This document shows, piece after piece, positions 10,142 to 23,629 of a DNA stretch of 59,027 nucleotides (positions within the stretch are counted from its first letter, which is position 1; the number at the start of each line of letters is the position of its first letter). The DNA comes from Halorubrum sp. Hd13. Lineage in GTDB: Archaea; Halobacteriota; Halobacteria; Halobacteriales; Haloferacaceae. The stretch is taken from assembly GCF_002252755.1 (NCBI RefSeq), contig NZ_NHOY01000043.1, positions 1 through 59,027 of the forward strand, written 5' to 3'. The notes under the pieces are model-generated. The model was given only the letters and a program-made list of their open reading frames with translations, was not told where the DNA came from and did no database searches. The translations under genes and the position numbers were made by a program.

Positions 10142-10846
10142 GTGACACGCTCCGACGCCCCCGACGGGCTGCGGTCCCTCGGGCGGCTCCGACGGGCGCC
10201 CGTCCGGCGGCGCGTCCGCGAGGCGGTCGCCGAGGAGCTGCTCGGCACCCCCCGGAGCCTCGGCGTCGTGCTCGCGTTCGTCGCGTTCATGCTCGCGGTC
10301 GGCGCCGGCTACTACGCCCCGACGGCCGGCGACGTGCCGGTTCCGCTGTGGCCGCTGTACGCGGACTCGGCGGTCGCGGTCGCGCTCGGCGGGGCGGTCC
10401 TGCTGACGCTCGTGCCGACGGTGCTTTCCGGCGGGAGCGTGGCCGCCGACGCTCCCGCGTCGCGGCCGCTGGCGTACCTCCACACGCTCGCGTTCGTCTG
10501 GCTGGTCACGTTCGGCCTCTGGCCGCTGGTCTCACTGAACCTCGCCTTCTCGCAGTACGTCGCGGCCCCCGACGCGTGGATCTACTACTGGGGCGTGCTC
10601 GGCACGCACCTCTGTTTCGTCGGGCTCGCGCTGCTGTTCCCGGCGTTCGGGCGGACGAGCCGCGGGGCGCTCGGACTCGCGCTCGCGCTGGCCGTCGGGA
10701 ACGTCGCGCTCGACTACGGGGTCGGCTACCACCCGCCCCTCCTGTACGAGCCCGGGCCGCTGCTGGCGGGCGCGACGCTCGCGATCGCCGTCTTCTCTGT
10801 GTGGCTCGCGTGGCGGTCGTTCCCGCGGCTGGACGAGACTGGGTAA
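10142..10846 (+). CDS. Six-helix integral membrane protein of unknown function
   Basis: A 234-residue protein starting at GTG 10142, with about six hydrophobic helices: LGVVLAFVAFMLAVGAGYY, VALGGAVLLTLVP, LHTLAFVWLVTFGLWPLV, YYWGVLGTHLCFVGLALLF, LGLALALAVGNVALDYG and LLAGATLAIAVFSVWLAW. The N-terminal 40 residues are basic and soluble. No catalytic motif or known family is recognised. It is divergent from the Bat-type regulator at 7071-9944 and shares a 200-bp intergenic region with it, so regulation by that neighbour is possible but unproven. Confidence 0.75.
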   Translation: MTRSDAPDGLRSLGRLRRAPVRRRVREAVAEELLGTPRSLGVVLAFVAFMLAVGAGYYAPTAGDVPVPLWPLYADSAVAVALGGAVLLTLVPTVLSGGSVAADAPASRPLAYLHTLAFVWLVTFGLWPLVSLNLAFSQYVAAPDAWIYYWGVLGTHLCFVGLALLFPAFGRTSRGALGLALALAVGNVALDYGVGYHPPLLYEPGPLLAGATLAIAVFSVWLAWRSFPRLDETG

Positions 10847-11062
10847 GTGTCCCTCGTCGTCGGCTTTCGCGAATTCGCGGGGGGTCCGTCGATAACCGGT
10901 AGTGTCGAAGCGGTCGGCCTCCCCGGCCGATCCGGCGTCTGCGGGATACGACGCGAACGGTCTGCGCCGCAGACGGACACCGGCGGCTCAGCGACACCAC
11001 CGCTCGACGCCTTGTATCACCACCAATAGGATTATTTCCAAACACTGTCAATCGGGACCGTC

Positions 11063-12307
11063 TTGCATACCAAGCTGACCGGAGGCGGTGACCTCGTCGG
11101 AGACTCGGCGTGGCGGGTCGTAACTATCGCGGCCGCGTGGTTGCTGCTCCTGTTCGTCGGTGCGTACCTGATCACCCCGGCCAGTATCCTCACGCTGATG
11201 ATGACCGATCTCGATATCACCGAGACCACGGCCGCCGCACTCGTCTCGATGCCACAGGTGGCCGCGACGGTGATCGGTATTCCCGTTGGGATCTATCTCG
11301 ATCGCGTCGAGACCCGTGCGGTTATCCCCGCGGCGGCGGCCGTCCTCCTCGTCGGCAGCGTCGGCGACTGGTTCGCCGCGAGCGAGGGGACCGTCTCGCT
11401 GCTGATCGCGTCGCGACTGTTCGCAGGCGTCGGAATGTTCGTTCTCTGGGTCGTCAGTATCAACGTCGGGTCGAGGACGTTCCCACCCGACAGGCGGGCG
11501 ACGGCGACGTCGGTGATCATCTCGGGATATCCCGCCGGGTACGCGCTCGGACAACTCGGTGCGCCGCGCCTCGCCGAGGTCGTCGCCTGGCCGGGGGTGT
11601 TCCCCGTCTTCGGCGGCGCGGTCTTCGCGATGTCGCTCGCGCTCTCCGTCGCGGTCGGGCGGGTCGGCGGGTTCCGGGCGGCCACGGCCCCGGACCCGAT
11701 AACACTGGTCGGCTTCAAGCGGGTGCTGAGAAACCGGAACGTGTGGATGATCGTCGCCGTCACGGGCCTCGGCTACTCGCTGTATATGGTGTTTAATTCG
11801 TGGATGCCGACGTACATCACCCGTCAGTTCGGTGTGTCGCTGGCGGAGAGCGGCGCGTTCGTCGCGCTGTTTCCCGCGGTCGGGATCCTCGCTCGGCCGA
11901 CGGGCGGATGGCTGTCGGACACGGTGTTCGCCCGGCGACGGCGGCCCGTCTTCGCCGCCTCGTTCGTCGGCGCCACCGTGCTCTCGGTCCTCATGTACTA
12001 CAGCACGACTATCGCGGTACTCGTCGCGACGCTCGTCCTCGCAGGGGTGTTCCTCCAACTGCAGATCGGGCTCATGTACCAGTCAATTCAGGAGTTCGTT
12101 GCCCCGAGCGCCGCCGGAACGGCCGTTTCGATCGCGAGCGTGGCCGGGTGGGCGGCGTCGTTCGTCGCGCCCGTCGTGGCCGGCAAACTGATCGCCACCG
12201 CGGGCACCGACGCCGTCCTGTTCGCGCTCGCGGTCGGCCTCGGCGTGACGGGAGCGCTCACCGTCTGGCGGATGGCCGAGTCCGGCACCGCCGCGACGCC
12301 GGTCTGA
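11063..12307 (+). CDS. Major facilitator superfamily transporter
   Basis: A 414-residue membrane carrier with about 12 hydrophobic helices. The MFS signature between helices 2 and 3 is present in weak form (PVGIYLDRVETRAV), and the equivalent loop in the second half is RPTGGWLSDTVFARRRR. The substrate cannot be deduced. The start is TTG 11063, because the frame is closed by a stop at 11027 and no ATG or GTG occurs before the first helix. A TATA-like AATAGGATTATTTCC lies at about 11025-11039, giving a near-leaderless transcript. The GC content of this gene looks slightly lower than its neighbours. An unusual start together with low-GC codons leaves some doubt about the first residues only. Confidence 0.88.
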   Translation: MHTKLTGGGDLVGDSAWRVVTIAAAWLLLLFVGAYLITPASILTLMMTDLDITETTAAALVSMPQVAATVIGIPVGIYLDRVETRAVIPAAAAVLLVGSVGDWFAASEGTVSLLIASRLFAGVGMFVLWVVSINVGSRTFPPDRRATATSVIISGYPAGYALGQLGAPRLAEVVAWPGVFPVFGGAVFAMSLALSVAVGRVGGFRAATAPDPITLVGFKRVLRNRNVWMIVAVTGLGYSLYMVFNSWMPTYITRQFGVSLAESGAFVALFPAVGILARPTGGWLSDTVFARRRRPVFAASFVGATVLSVLMYYSTTIAVLVATLVLAGVFLQLQIGLMYQSIQEFVAPSAAGTAVSIASVAGWAASFVAPVVAGKLIATAGTDAVLFALAVGLGVTGALTVWRMAESGTAATPV

Positions 12308-12722
12308 TTACGTCCTTCGCGTTCGGCAGTCGATTTTGATCGGTTCCGAATCGGTCAGAACAGGGACCGCGAGATACGACGCGCGGAGACGAATCGTTCG
12401 ATAGAATCCGCCTCCGCACCCGAAATCAGGGGGTTAACAAATGCGGACGATGCGTTTTGATCGGCAAAACGGCCCGATAATCGCCACATTGCGCCGGTGT
12501 AGGTGGAGCGGTATAGAGTGCTATCGAGTAGAATGTGGTGCGTTTCTCGTGGAGATCGAGGTCCGTCTTTCCGGCGTGCTTCGCCGCGACGTTGGCGGAC
12601 GGGATCATGTGTACTCAGACACGGTCAAGCGAAGCGAAGGAACGGGCGCGACGGGATCCTCGCGAGCGAAACGAAGTGAGCGAGCGAGGGTCAGCCGTGC
12701 CCGTATCGGACGCAGTGAGATA
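12308..12722. other. 415-bp non-coding interval between MFS gene and tRNA-Arg
   Basis: I see no convincing gene here. The short open frames either run into the tRNA or lack a promoter and family resemblance. The last 100 bases (about 12624-12690) contain short degenerate repeats of the type GAGCGAA/GAGCGAG and AAGCGAAG, often found in haloarchaeal intergenic DNA. An AT-richer patch (GGGGTTAACAAATGCG) lies at about 12431-12446. The interval lies 3' of the tRNA, where integrated elements usually sit, so it may be remnant DNA, but no integrase fragment is recognisable. Confidence 0.5.
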
Positions 12723-12731
12723 CGGGCACGG
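12695..12731. repeat. 13-bp perfect inverted repeat reaching into tRNA-Arg 3' end
   Basis: CCGTGCCCGTATC at 12695-12707 is mirrored by GATACGGGCACGG at 12719-12731, with an 11-base loop. The right arm contains the last bases of the minus-strand tRNA gene, including its 3' acceptor strand, so the left arm is an inverted copy of the tRNA end. It could act as a processing or termination hairpin for the tRNA transcript, or be the scar of an integration event. Confidence 0.8.
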
Positions 12732-12795
12732 CGGGATTCGAACCCGCGATCGAGAGGTTAGGAACCTCTCGCCCTGTCCGCTAGGCCACGCGCCC
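12723..12795 (-). tRNA. tRNA-Arg (anticodon CCT)
   Basis: On the minus strand the acceptor GGGCGCG pairs with CGTGCCC (one G-T pair). A D arm GCCTAGCGGACAGGGC follows, then anticodon stem AGAGG/CCTCT with loop TTCCTAA, giving anticodon CCT. The T arm is GCGGG-TTCGAAT-CCCGC, and the discriminator is G. The length is 73 nt, no intron is seen, and CCA is not encoded. It decodes AGG arginine codons, which are rare in this GC-rich genome. Confidence 0.97.
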
Positions 12796-12848
12796 AACGC
12801 GGCGGAGAAAACGTCGCAGCGGGGATCGGTCGGCGTCGCCGAGCAGGT

Positions 12849-13130
12849 CTACGCGCTCGTCTCTTTCTCGGTTTCGAGGTCCTCGAGGTCCTCGTCCTCG
12901 TCGACCGTCGAGTCCGCGCTAACGGTCGACTCCTCGTCGTCTCCCTGCATCTGTTTCAGTTCGTCCTCGACCTCCTCGCGTCCCTTCTTGAACTCGCCCA
13001 TCGCTTGGCCGGTCGACCGAGCGAGCTTCGGAATCTTGTTCGCCCCGAACAGAAGGACCAGCACGAGCAGGATGATGAGGAGCTCCGGGCCCGCCGGGAT
13101 GCCGCCGATCAGTGGAGTCGGAATTGCCAT
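12849..13130 (-). CDS. tatA: Sec-independent translocase TatA-type subunit
   Basis: Forms the pore of the twin-arginine export pathway, the main secretion route in haloarchaea. This 93-residue protein has the TatA layout: a short N-terminus, one membrane helix (ELLIILLVLVLLF), the FGANKIPKLARSTGQAMGEF hinge and amphipathic helix, and an acidic tail (about 40 residues of Glu/Asp) typical of haloarchaeal TatA. The gene stands alone downstream of tRNA-Arg, with no tatC in the window. A Tat lipoprotein encoded at 49927 is the kind of cargo it would serve. Whether it is the TatAo or TatAt type cannot be settled. Confidence 0.93.
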   Translation of the reverse strand: MAIPTPLIGGIPAGPELLIILLVLVLLFGANKIPKLARSTGQAMGEFKKGREEVEDELKQMQGDDEESTVSADSTVDEDEDLEDLETEKETSA

Positions 13131-13290
13131 CTCTGTCCCGGAGTAACCCTCTTGCGACTATAGTCTTTTTGCCTCGGTGAGCCGACGCCGAGTCGTCGCT
13201 GGCCGGGCAACGCGCCCATAATCCCGCCTTCGCGGGAAGTCGGTCGACGAACGCCGAAACCGTGATACCCGCGCGGCGCAACCGGGAGGT

Positions 13291-13758
13291 ATGACGACAG
13301 TCGGCGACGACGCCCCCGACTTCACCGCCCCGCTCGTTGACGGCGACATCGAATCGTTCCGGCTTGGCGACCGCCTCGGCGACGAGCCCGTGGTGCTCGC
13401 CTTCTTCCCGGCCGCCTTCTCGAACACCTGCACCGACGAGATGGAAGCGCTCCGGGACGGCTTCGACCGCGACGACTGCACCCTGCTCGGCGTGAGCACC
13501 GACCTCCCGCACGCGCTCGCGGCCTATCGGACGCAGTACGACCTCCCGTTCGCGCTCGTGGGCGACCCCGACCACCGCGCGATCGAGGCGTACGACGTGG
13601 TCGAGTCGTTCGACCGCTACGGCGTCGACGCGGTCGCGCAGCGGGCCGTCTTCGTGATCGACGGCGACGGCGTCGTGACCTACCGCTGGCTCGCGGAGCA
13701 CGCGGGACAGGAGCCGGACTACGACGCGCTCGACGAGGCGGTCGCCGAGGCGGCGTAG
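13291..13758 (+). CDS. Peroxiredoxin (AhpC/TSA family)
   Basis: A thiol peroxidase of 155 residues that reduces hydrogen peroxide and organic peroxides. The thioredoxin-like fold begins VGDDAPDFTAPL. The peroxidatic cysteine is Cys47 in FFPAAFSNTCTDEM, with the upstream Pro40 and Thr46 expected of the family. A further Cys63 could act as resolving residue in an atypical 2-Cys scheme; this is inference. It is divergent from tatA and convergent with the acyl-CoA synthetase, whose stop lies six bases beyond. Confidence 0.94.
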   Translation: MTTVGDDAPDFTAPLVDGDIESFRLGDRLGDEPVVLAFFPAAFSNTCTDEMEALRDGFDRDDCTLLGVSTDLPHALAAYRTQYDLPFALVGDPDHRAIEAYDVVESFDRYGVDAVAQRAVFVIDGDGVVTYRWLAEHAGQEPDYDALDEAVAEAA

Positions 13759-13764
13759 GTTACC

Positions 13765-15843
13765 TCAGACCGCGTCGCGGAGGTCCGCCAGCGCCTCCGG
13801 GTTCTCCATCGAGGAGAGGTCGCCGGGGTCCTCGTCGTTATAAACCGACTCGATCGCGCGCCGGATGATCTTCCCGGACTGCGTCTTCGGGAAGGCGTCG
13901 ACGAAGAGCAGTTCGCGCGGCCGGAACGGTTTCCCGTGTTCCTCGCCGACCAGCTCGCGAAGCTCCTCGCGGAGCCCGTCGCCCGGTTCGACGTCGGGTT
14001 CGAGGACGACGTAGGCGACCACCGCGGTGCCGGTCGTATCGTCCGGGACGCCCACCGCGGCCGCTTGATTGACGGCGTCGTGGTCGATGAGCACGCCCTC
14101 GATCTCGGCCGGGCCGACCTTCCGCCCGGCGACGTTCAGGGCGTCGTCGGCGCGGCCGTGGAGGAACCAGAACCCGTCGTCGTCCTTCTGCGCGAAGTCG
14201 CCGTGGTCCCAGAGGTCGTCCCACGTCGACCAGTACTCGTTCAGGTAGCGCTCGTCGCCGGACCACAGCGACTTCGTCATCGACGGGCAGGAGTCGCGGG
14301 CGACGAGGTAGCCGCGCTCCCCCTCGTCCCGGACCGACTCGCCGGTCTCGTCGACGATGTCGATGTCCATCCCGAGCCCCGGTCCCCCGAGCGTGCAGGG
14401 CTTCAGCGGCTGGTTCGGCATCGGCATCAGGAAGCAGCCGCAGATCTCGGTGCCGCCGGAGATGTTGATTATCGGGCAGTCGCCGCCGCCGACCGCGTCG
14501 TAGAACCACCGCCACGACTCCGGGTCCCACGGCTCGCCGGTGGAGCCTAAGATTCGGAGCGATGAGAGGTCGTGGCCCTCGACCCACTCGTCCCCGTGCT
14601 TGCGGAGCGCGCGGATCGCGGTCGGCGAGATGCCGAACTGCGTGATCGAGTGCCGGTCGATCAGCTCCCAGAAGCGGTCCGGCTCGGGATGGTCGGGCGC
14701 GCCCTCGTACATCACCACGGTCCCGCCGAACGCGTGGTTCCCGATCAGCGTCCACGGCCCCATCATCCAGCCGATGTCGGAGACCCAGAAGAACCGGTCC
14801 GCCGGCTTCTGGTCGAAGCCGAAGTGGATCTCCTTGGCGCACTGGGTGAGGACGCCCGCGTGGGTGTGAACGATCCCCTTCGGCTCGCCCGTCGTCCCCG
14901 AGGAGTACAGCAGCATGGACTCCTGGTCGCTCGGGAGCCGCTTCGTCTCGTAGTCGGTCGATCGCGACGCGACCGCCTCCCCCCAGGTGACGTCGCGGTC
15001 GGCGTCCCACGGGACCGGCTCGACGCCACCGCCGTCGCCCCCCGCCGACTCGGCCGCCGGCGTCGCGCCCAATCGGTCGTACACCACGGTGTGTTCGACG
15101 TGGCCCGCGTCCGCGATCGCCTCGTCGGCGGTCCCCTTCAGCCGGACCTCGCTCCCGCGGCGGTAGAAGCCGTCGCCGGTGAACAGGACCGACGGCTCCG
15201 CGTCGGCGATCCGGGTCGCCGTCGCCTCGGTCCCGAACCCGGAGAAGATCGGCACCGCGATCGCGCCGACTTTCAGGCAGCCGTAGAGGATCGAGACGAC
15301 CTCGGGCACCATCGGCATGTACAGGGCCACGGTGTCCCCGGTCTCGACGCCGACCGACTCCAGGTAGTTGGCGACGCGGTCGGTCTGGCGGGCCAGCTCG
15401 TGGAAGGTGACCTCCCGGACGTCGCCGGGCTCGCCCTCCCAGATCAGCGCGACCCGGTTCCGGTTCGGCGAGTCGACCGCGGCGTGTCTGTCGACGACGT
15501 TGTGCGCGACGTTGATCTCGCCGCCGGGGTACCAGTCGGTGAACTGGGGGCCGTCGCTGTCGTCACCGGACTGCGTCCGGTTGCCCGCGGAGCTCCGCTC
15601 CGCGCTGTCACGAACCGCGTCGTACTCCGTGTAGAAGTCGATGTCGAGGTAGTCGACGACCTCGTCCCAGAACCAGTCGACGCCGGACGCCGGTGCGCCC
15701 GGGAGCTCCGAGGTGGTGCGTTCGATGAGCGCCTCGTAGTCGTCGATGTCGTACTCGCGCATGAACGCGGCGACGTTCGTCGACTCCGCGAACGCCTCGC
15801 TCGGCTCGTGCACGACCTCGTCTATCCCCTCGTACTCGTCCAT
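13765..15843 (-). CDS. AMP-forming acyl-CoA (acetyl/propionyl-type) synthetase
   Basis: Activates a short-chain carboxylate to acyl-AMP and then acyl-CoA. The phosphate-binding loop is LLYSSGTTGEPKGIVHTH. The A5 region is ISGGTEICGCF, and the hinge and C-terminal region carries HGRADDALNVAGRKVGPAEIE, ending with the catalytic lysine motif KTQSGKIIRRAI. The N-terminal ACAS-like cap (VHEPSEAFAESTNVAAFM) places it with acetyl-CoA synthetase-like enzymes, but chain-length specificity is not readable. ATG 15843 gives 692 residues, normal for the family, and an AT-rich promoter (AAAATTACTTACCG) precedes it by about 30 bases. The frame extends to 15978 and would add a signal-peptide-like MRRRELLAA segment, which would be odd for a cytosolic enzyme. 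Confidence 0.9.
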   Translation of the reverse strand: MDEYEGIDEVVHEPSEAFAESTNVAAFMREYDIDDYEALIERTTSELPGAPASGVDWFWDEVVDYLDIDFYTEYDAVRDSAERSSAGNRTQSGDDSDGPQFTDWYPGGEINVAHNVVDRHAAVDSPNRNRVALIWEGEPGDVREVTFHELARQTDRVANYLESVGVETGDTVALYMPMVPEVVSILYGCLKVGAIAVPIFSGFGTEATATRIADAEPSVLFTGDGFYRRGSEVRLKGTADEAIADAGHVEHTVVYDRLGATPAAESAGGDGGGVEPVPWDADRDVTWGEAVASRSTDYETKRLPSDQESMLLYSSGTTGEPKGIVHTHAGVLTQCAKEIHFGFDQKPADRFFWVSDIGWMMGPWTLIGNHAFGGTVVMYEGAPDHPEPDRFWELIDRHSITQFGISPTAIRALRKHGDEWVEGHDLSSLRILGSTGEPWDPESWRWFYDAVGGGDCPIINISGGTEICGCFLMPMPNQPLKPCTLGGPGLGMDIDIVDETGESVRDEGERGYLVARDSCPSMTKSLWSGDERYLNEYWSTWDDLWDHGDFAQKDDDGFWFLHGRADDALNVAGRKVGPAEIEGVLIDHDAVNQAAAVGVPDDTTGTAVVAYVVLEPDVEPGDGLREELRELVGEEHGKPFRPRELLFVDAFPKTQSGKIIRRAIESVYNDEDPGDLSSMENPEALADLRDAV

Positions 15844-16099
15844 CTCGTCCGGCCGTTTTCGCGGTAACGGTAAGTAATTTTCCTGAAATTCGCGCCACCG
15901 CGGTTCCACGCACTCGCCCGCGACCGCCGCCGTGGTCGCTGTCGCGGTCGTCGCCGCGAGGAGTTCGCGTCGGCGCATGAGAACGCGATCGGCGCCGCGA
16001 GAGTTGAACCCCGGACACGCGAGCGTCGGGAGGCCCTGCGGGCTCTGACAGAGGGAGAAGCGGTCGACCCCGGTCGACGCGGCCGGGAAGATCGGGGAC

Positions 16100-22010
<5,911 letters not shown>

Positions 22011-22030
22011 CCCCGCCCTGAAGGGCGAGG
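22011..22030 (-). repeat. Right-end hairpin of TnpB element (putative omega RNA 3' end)
   Basis: On the minus strand CCTCGCCCTTCAGGGCGGGG folds as an eight-base stem with one mismatch and a TTCA loop. It begins 21 bases after the tnpB stop. This sequence is typical of the right end of haloarchaeal IS1341-type elements, where the tnpB mRNA 3' end becomes the guide RNA scaffold and the flanking DNA (below 22011) supplies the guide. An identical 20-mer lies at 23593-23612. Confidence 0.7.
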
Positions 22031-22051
22031 ATTCCTCCGGTGGGATGTTGG

Positions 22052-23377
22052 CTATGCCGTACCCACGGAGGCAACTTTCCCGTTGCCGGTACTCTGGTTT
22101 GTGCGCTCCTCGTTGGGACTTTCCCTCTCGGGAGAGTGTGGTGTCTCTGACCAGTTGTGGTCGTCCCACTTGAGGCGCACGGGCCGAGCCATCGACCCAA
22201 CTTCGAGTTCGCAAGCCTGCTGTTCGAGGAATGTCCGGGACGCACACAGATCGGCGTGTGCTTCGTGGCCGCACGGACATCGGAACACGTCGCCGTCGCG
22301 ATCGGTACCCTCTTGTTCGCCACACACCGGGCACGTTCGGGTTGTATTGGCTTCTGACTGCACCTCAATACTGATGCCGTATTCCTCGGCTGTGTACGAT
22401 AAGCGATCGATGAACGCCCGAAAGGCCCAGAACTGGTGAGTCTTTGCGTTCACTTCAGCACACCAGTGCGCCGAGAGAACATCCGTGAGGTCGCCGACGT
22501 ACACTGTCTTGACACCGTCGGCGTAGAGCTGTTCCATCAGGTCCCGGGCTAGTGCCTCCTGTGCGTGGTCGCGCCGCCGTGTCCGTTTCTGATACAGCTG
22601 CCGAATTCGGTTGCTACTGTATCGCCCCTCACGGAGCTTCGACTGTAATCGGGCAATTTCGTCGGTCGTCTCGCGGAAGCGATCAAACAGGTCGCGGCCC
22701 TCGTAGAGGTACTGCTGGCCGGTCGTCGTTGTACAGGCGATGAGATTGTTTGCGCCCACGTCCAGTGCGGCTTCTTCCGAAGCCAGTGGTGAATCCTGTT
22801 GTGAATCAGGCAGGGTAACAGGCTGAAAGGCTCTGAACGTGTCGTCTATCTCGTCGTACTGTATCTCCAAACGACCTTGTTCGCCGTCCCACTTCGGGTC
22901 GCCAGCGACTTCAAGACGGAGGCGACCAGTGTGGTCGTATTCGTCCTTCAGAGCGGACCCGACTGGGATCTCGATGCGTGACCGATCGCCGGTTTCCAGT
23001 GTATACAAGTCGTTCCGGATGAACGTGCGTAGTTCTCGTCCATCATCTTCGTTGCCCCAGTATCCGGGGGGCGAGGGACGTTCATCACGGTCGCCGTTGT
23101 GCCAGTCGTCTAGGGCGGCAAAAAACGAGTTCCACGCAGACTTGTTTTTCCGGATCACTTGCTGTGCGGTTCCAGAGCCGGTCACATCGACATACTGCTT
23201 GCGGTAGTCAGCAGTGTCCCACACTGATTCGCCGTCGAAGAATTGCTGGCGACGCTCGTAATTGAGCTCGTTCCACAGGCTCGCAGAGGCGTCCAACAGA
23301 TCCAACAGTAGCCGCTCGTCGTCGTCGGAGAGCGGGCGTACCGCGAACGTGTTGGTTCGCCTCACGACAACAGACAT
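22052..23377 (-). CDS. tnpB: TnpB family RNA-guided endonuclease-like protein with atypical RuvC-II
   Basis: 441 residues from ATG 23377 (a TTG at 23416 would add 13 unlikely residues). TnpB proteins are guided by an RNA from their own 3' end and cut DNA with a RuvC nuclease, helping IS elements persist. Visible: the N-terminal [20 protein letters not shown]; RuvC-I aspartate Asp206 in [12 protein letters not shown]; a zinc finger with CPVC (349-352) and CPCG (367-370); and the last aspartate Asp376 in EAHADLCAS. The second catalytic residue, usually Glu in an IVVEDL motif, is Gly here ([11 protein letters not shown], about 291-301). Glu308 further on is a possible substitute. The C-terminal 50 residues after the RuvC core are low-complexity. 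The gene is intact. Confidence 0.9.
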   Translation of the reverse strand: MSVVVRRTNTFAVRPLSDDDERLLLDLLDASASLWNELNYERRQQFFDGESVWDTADYRKQYVDVTGSGTAQQVIRKNKSAWNSFFAALDDWHNGDRDERPSPPGYWGNEDDGRELRTFIRNDLYTLETGDRSRIEIPVGSALKDEYDHTGRLRLEVAGDPKWDGEQGRLEIQYDEIDDTFRAFQPVTLPDSQQDSPLASEEAALDVGANNLIACTTTTGQQYLYEGRDLFDRFRETTDEIARLQSKLREGRYSSNRIRQLYQKRTRRRDHAQEALARDLMEQLYADGVKTVYVGDLTDVLSAHWCAEVNAKTHQFWAFRAFIDRLSYTAEEYGISIEVQSEANTTRTCPVCGEQEGTDRDGDVFRCPCGHEAHADLCASRTFLEQQACELEVGSMARPVRLKWDDHNWSETPHSPERESPNEERTNQSTGNGKVASVGTA

Positions 23378-23415
23378 TTGTAGTCCTACGTCTATATGTC
23401 TTTTGGACACAAACA
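23378..23415. promoter_or_regulatory. 38-bp divergent promoter between tnpB and microgene
   Basis: The whole interval is AT-rich and carries CTATATGTC at about 23390-23398. This lies about 22 to 26 bases before the microgene ATG, the right spacing for a leaderless haloarchaeal transcript. The same AT-rich patch read on the other strand (AAAAGACATATAG) would have to serve tnpB, so the two promoters overlap and binding of a repressor here would affect both genes. Confidence 0.55.
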
Positions 23416-23559
23416 ATGCGACCGAATATCAACATTTCACACACCCTGAACGGCCGCGTGAAAGACTACGCTGAAGATCAAGACGTGAGTCTTGAAGAAG
23501 CCTACCGAGAAATTATCGAAGCAGGATTGGAAGCGGTGGAACATCCAGACGAATCGTAG
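23416..23559 (+). CDS. Ribbon-helix-helix-like microprotein divergent from tnpB
   Basis: 47 residues: [20 protein letters not shown] is followed by [20 protein letters not shown] short N-terminal strand (NINISHTL) followed by two helices is the layout of RHH DNA-binding proteins such as CopG, MetJ or antitoxin N-termini, which bind DNA as dimers. The codon use is less GC-biased than in housekeeping genes, like that of tnpB. It starts 38 bases from tnpB in the opposite direction. Plausible roles are repressor of the element or an orphan antitoxin-like protein; no toxin is next to it. The assignment to RHH rests on pattern only. Confidence 0.72.
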   Translation: MRPNINISHTLNGRVKDYAEDQDVSLEEAYREIIEAGLEAVEHPDES

Positions 23560-23592
23560 CACGTCGGTTGTGGCATTGTGCTGTCGCTTGGA

Positions 23593-23612
23593 CCCCGCCC
23601 TGAAGGGCGAGG
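23593..23612 (-). repeat. Second copy of the 20-bp TnpB right-end hairpin
   Basis: The 20 bases (CCCCGCCCTGAA... on plus) are identical to 22011-22030 and in the same orientation; one base further on, both copies also share TTCC. It lies between the convergent ends of the RHH-like microgene and the RNA-ligase-like gene (stop at 23630). It may be the remnant right end of another element, an extra guide-RNA scaffold, or a shared terminator hairpin. Confidence 0.7.
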
Positions 23613-23629
23613 CTTCCGCTTGCTATCCG

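Larger units (their letters stand above)
22011..23612 (-). mobile_element. IS1341-type (IS200/IS605 superfamily) TnpB element
   Basis: A 1.6-kb unit of lower GC content containing tnpB (minus) and a divergent 47-codon microgene (plus), bracketed by two same-orientation copies of a 20-bp hairpin sequence. No TnpA tyrosine transposase is present, so it would need one in trans. The copy next to the tnpB stop matches the conserved right end (the expected 3' end of the omega/reRNA). The outer boundary on the other side is uncertain: it could be close to the microgene rather than at the second hairpin. No target duplications are expected for this family. Confidence 0.7.

Noticed and set aside
7308-10145. 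A 945-codon open frame on the plus strand
   Set aside because: It is antisense to the Bat-type sensor gene; high GC creates long empty frames, and its product is Arg/Val/Asp-rich with no domain.
12441-12761. A 106-codon frame on the plus strand before tRNA-Arg
   Set aside because: It overlaps the tRNA gene and shows no family resemblance; likely chance.
13223-13236. CCCGC/GCGGG hairpin between tatA and the peroxiredoxin gene
   Set aside because: A short five-bp stem lying in a divergent promoter region; too common in GC-rich DNA to be called a terminator or operator.
22011-23612. A complete IS200/IS605 element with TnpA
   Set aside because: No Y1 transposase gene is present; only tnpB and the microgene are found.
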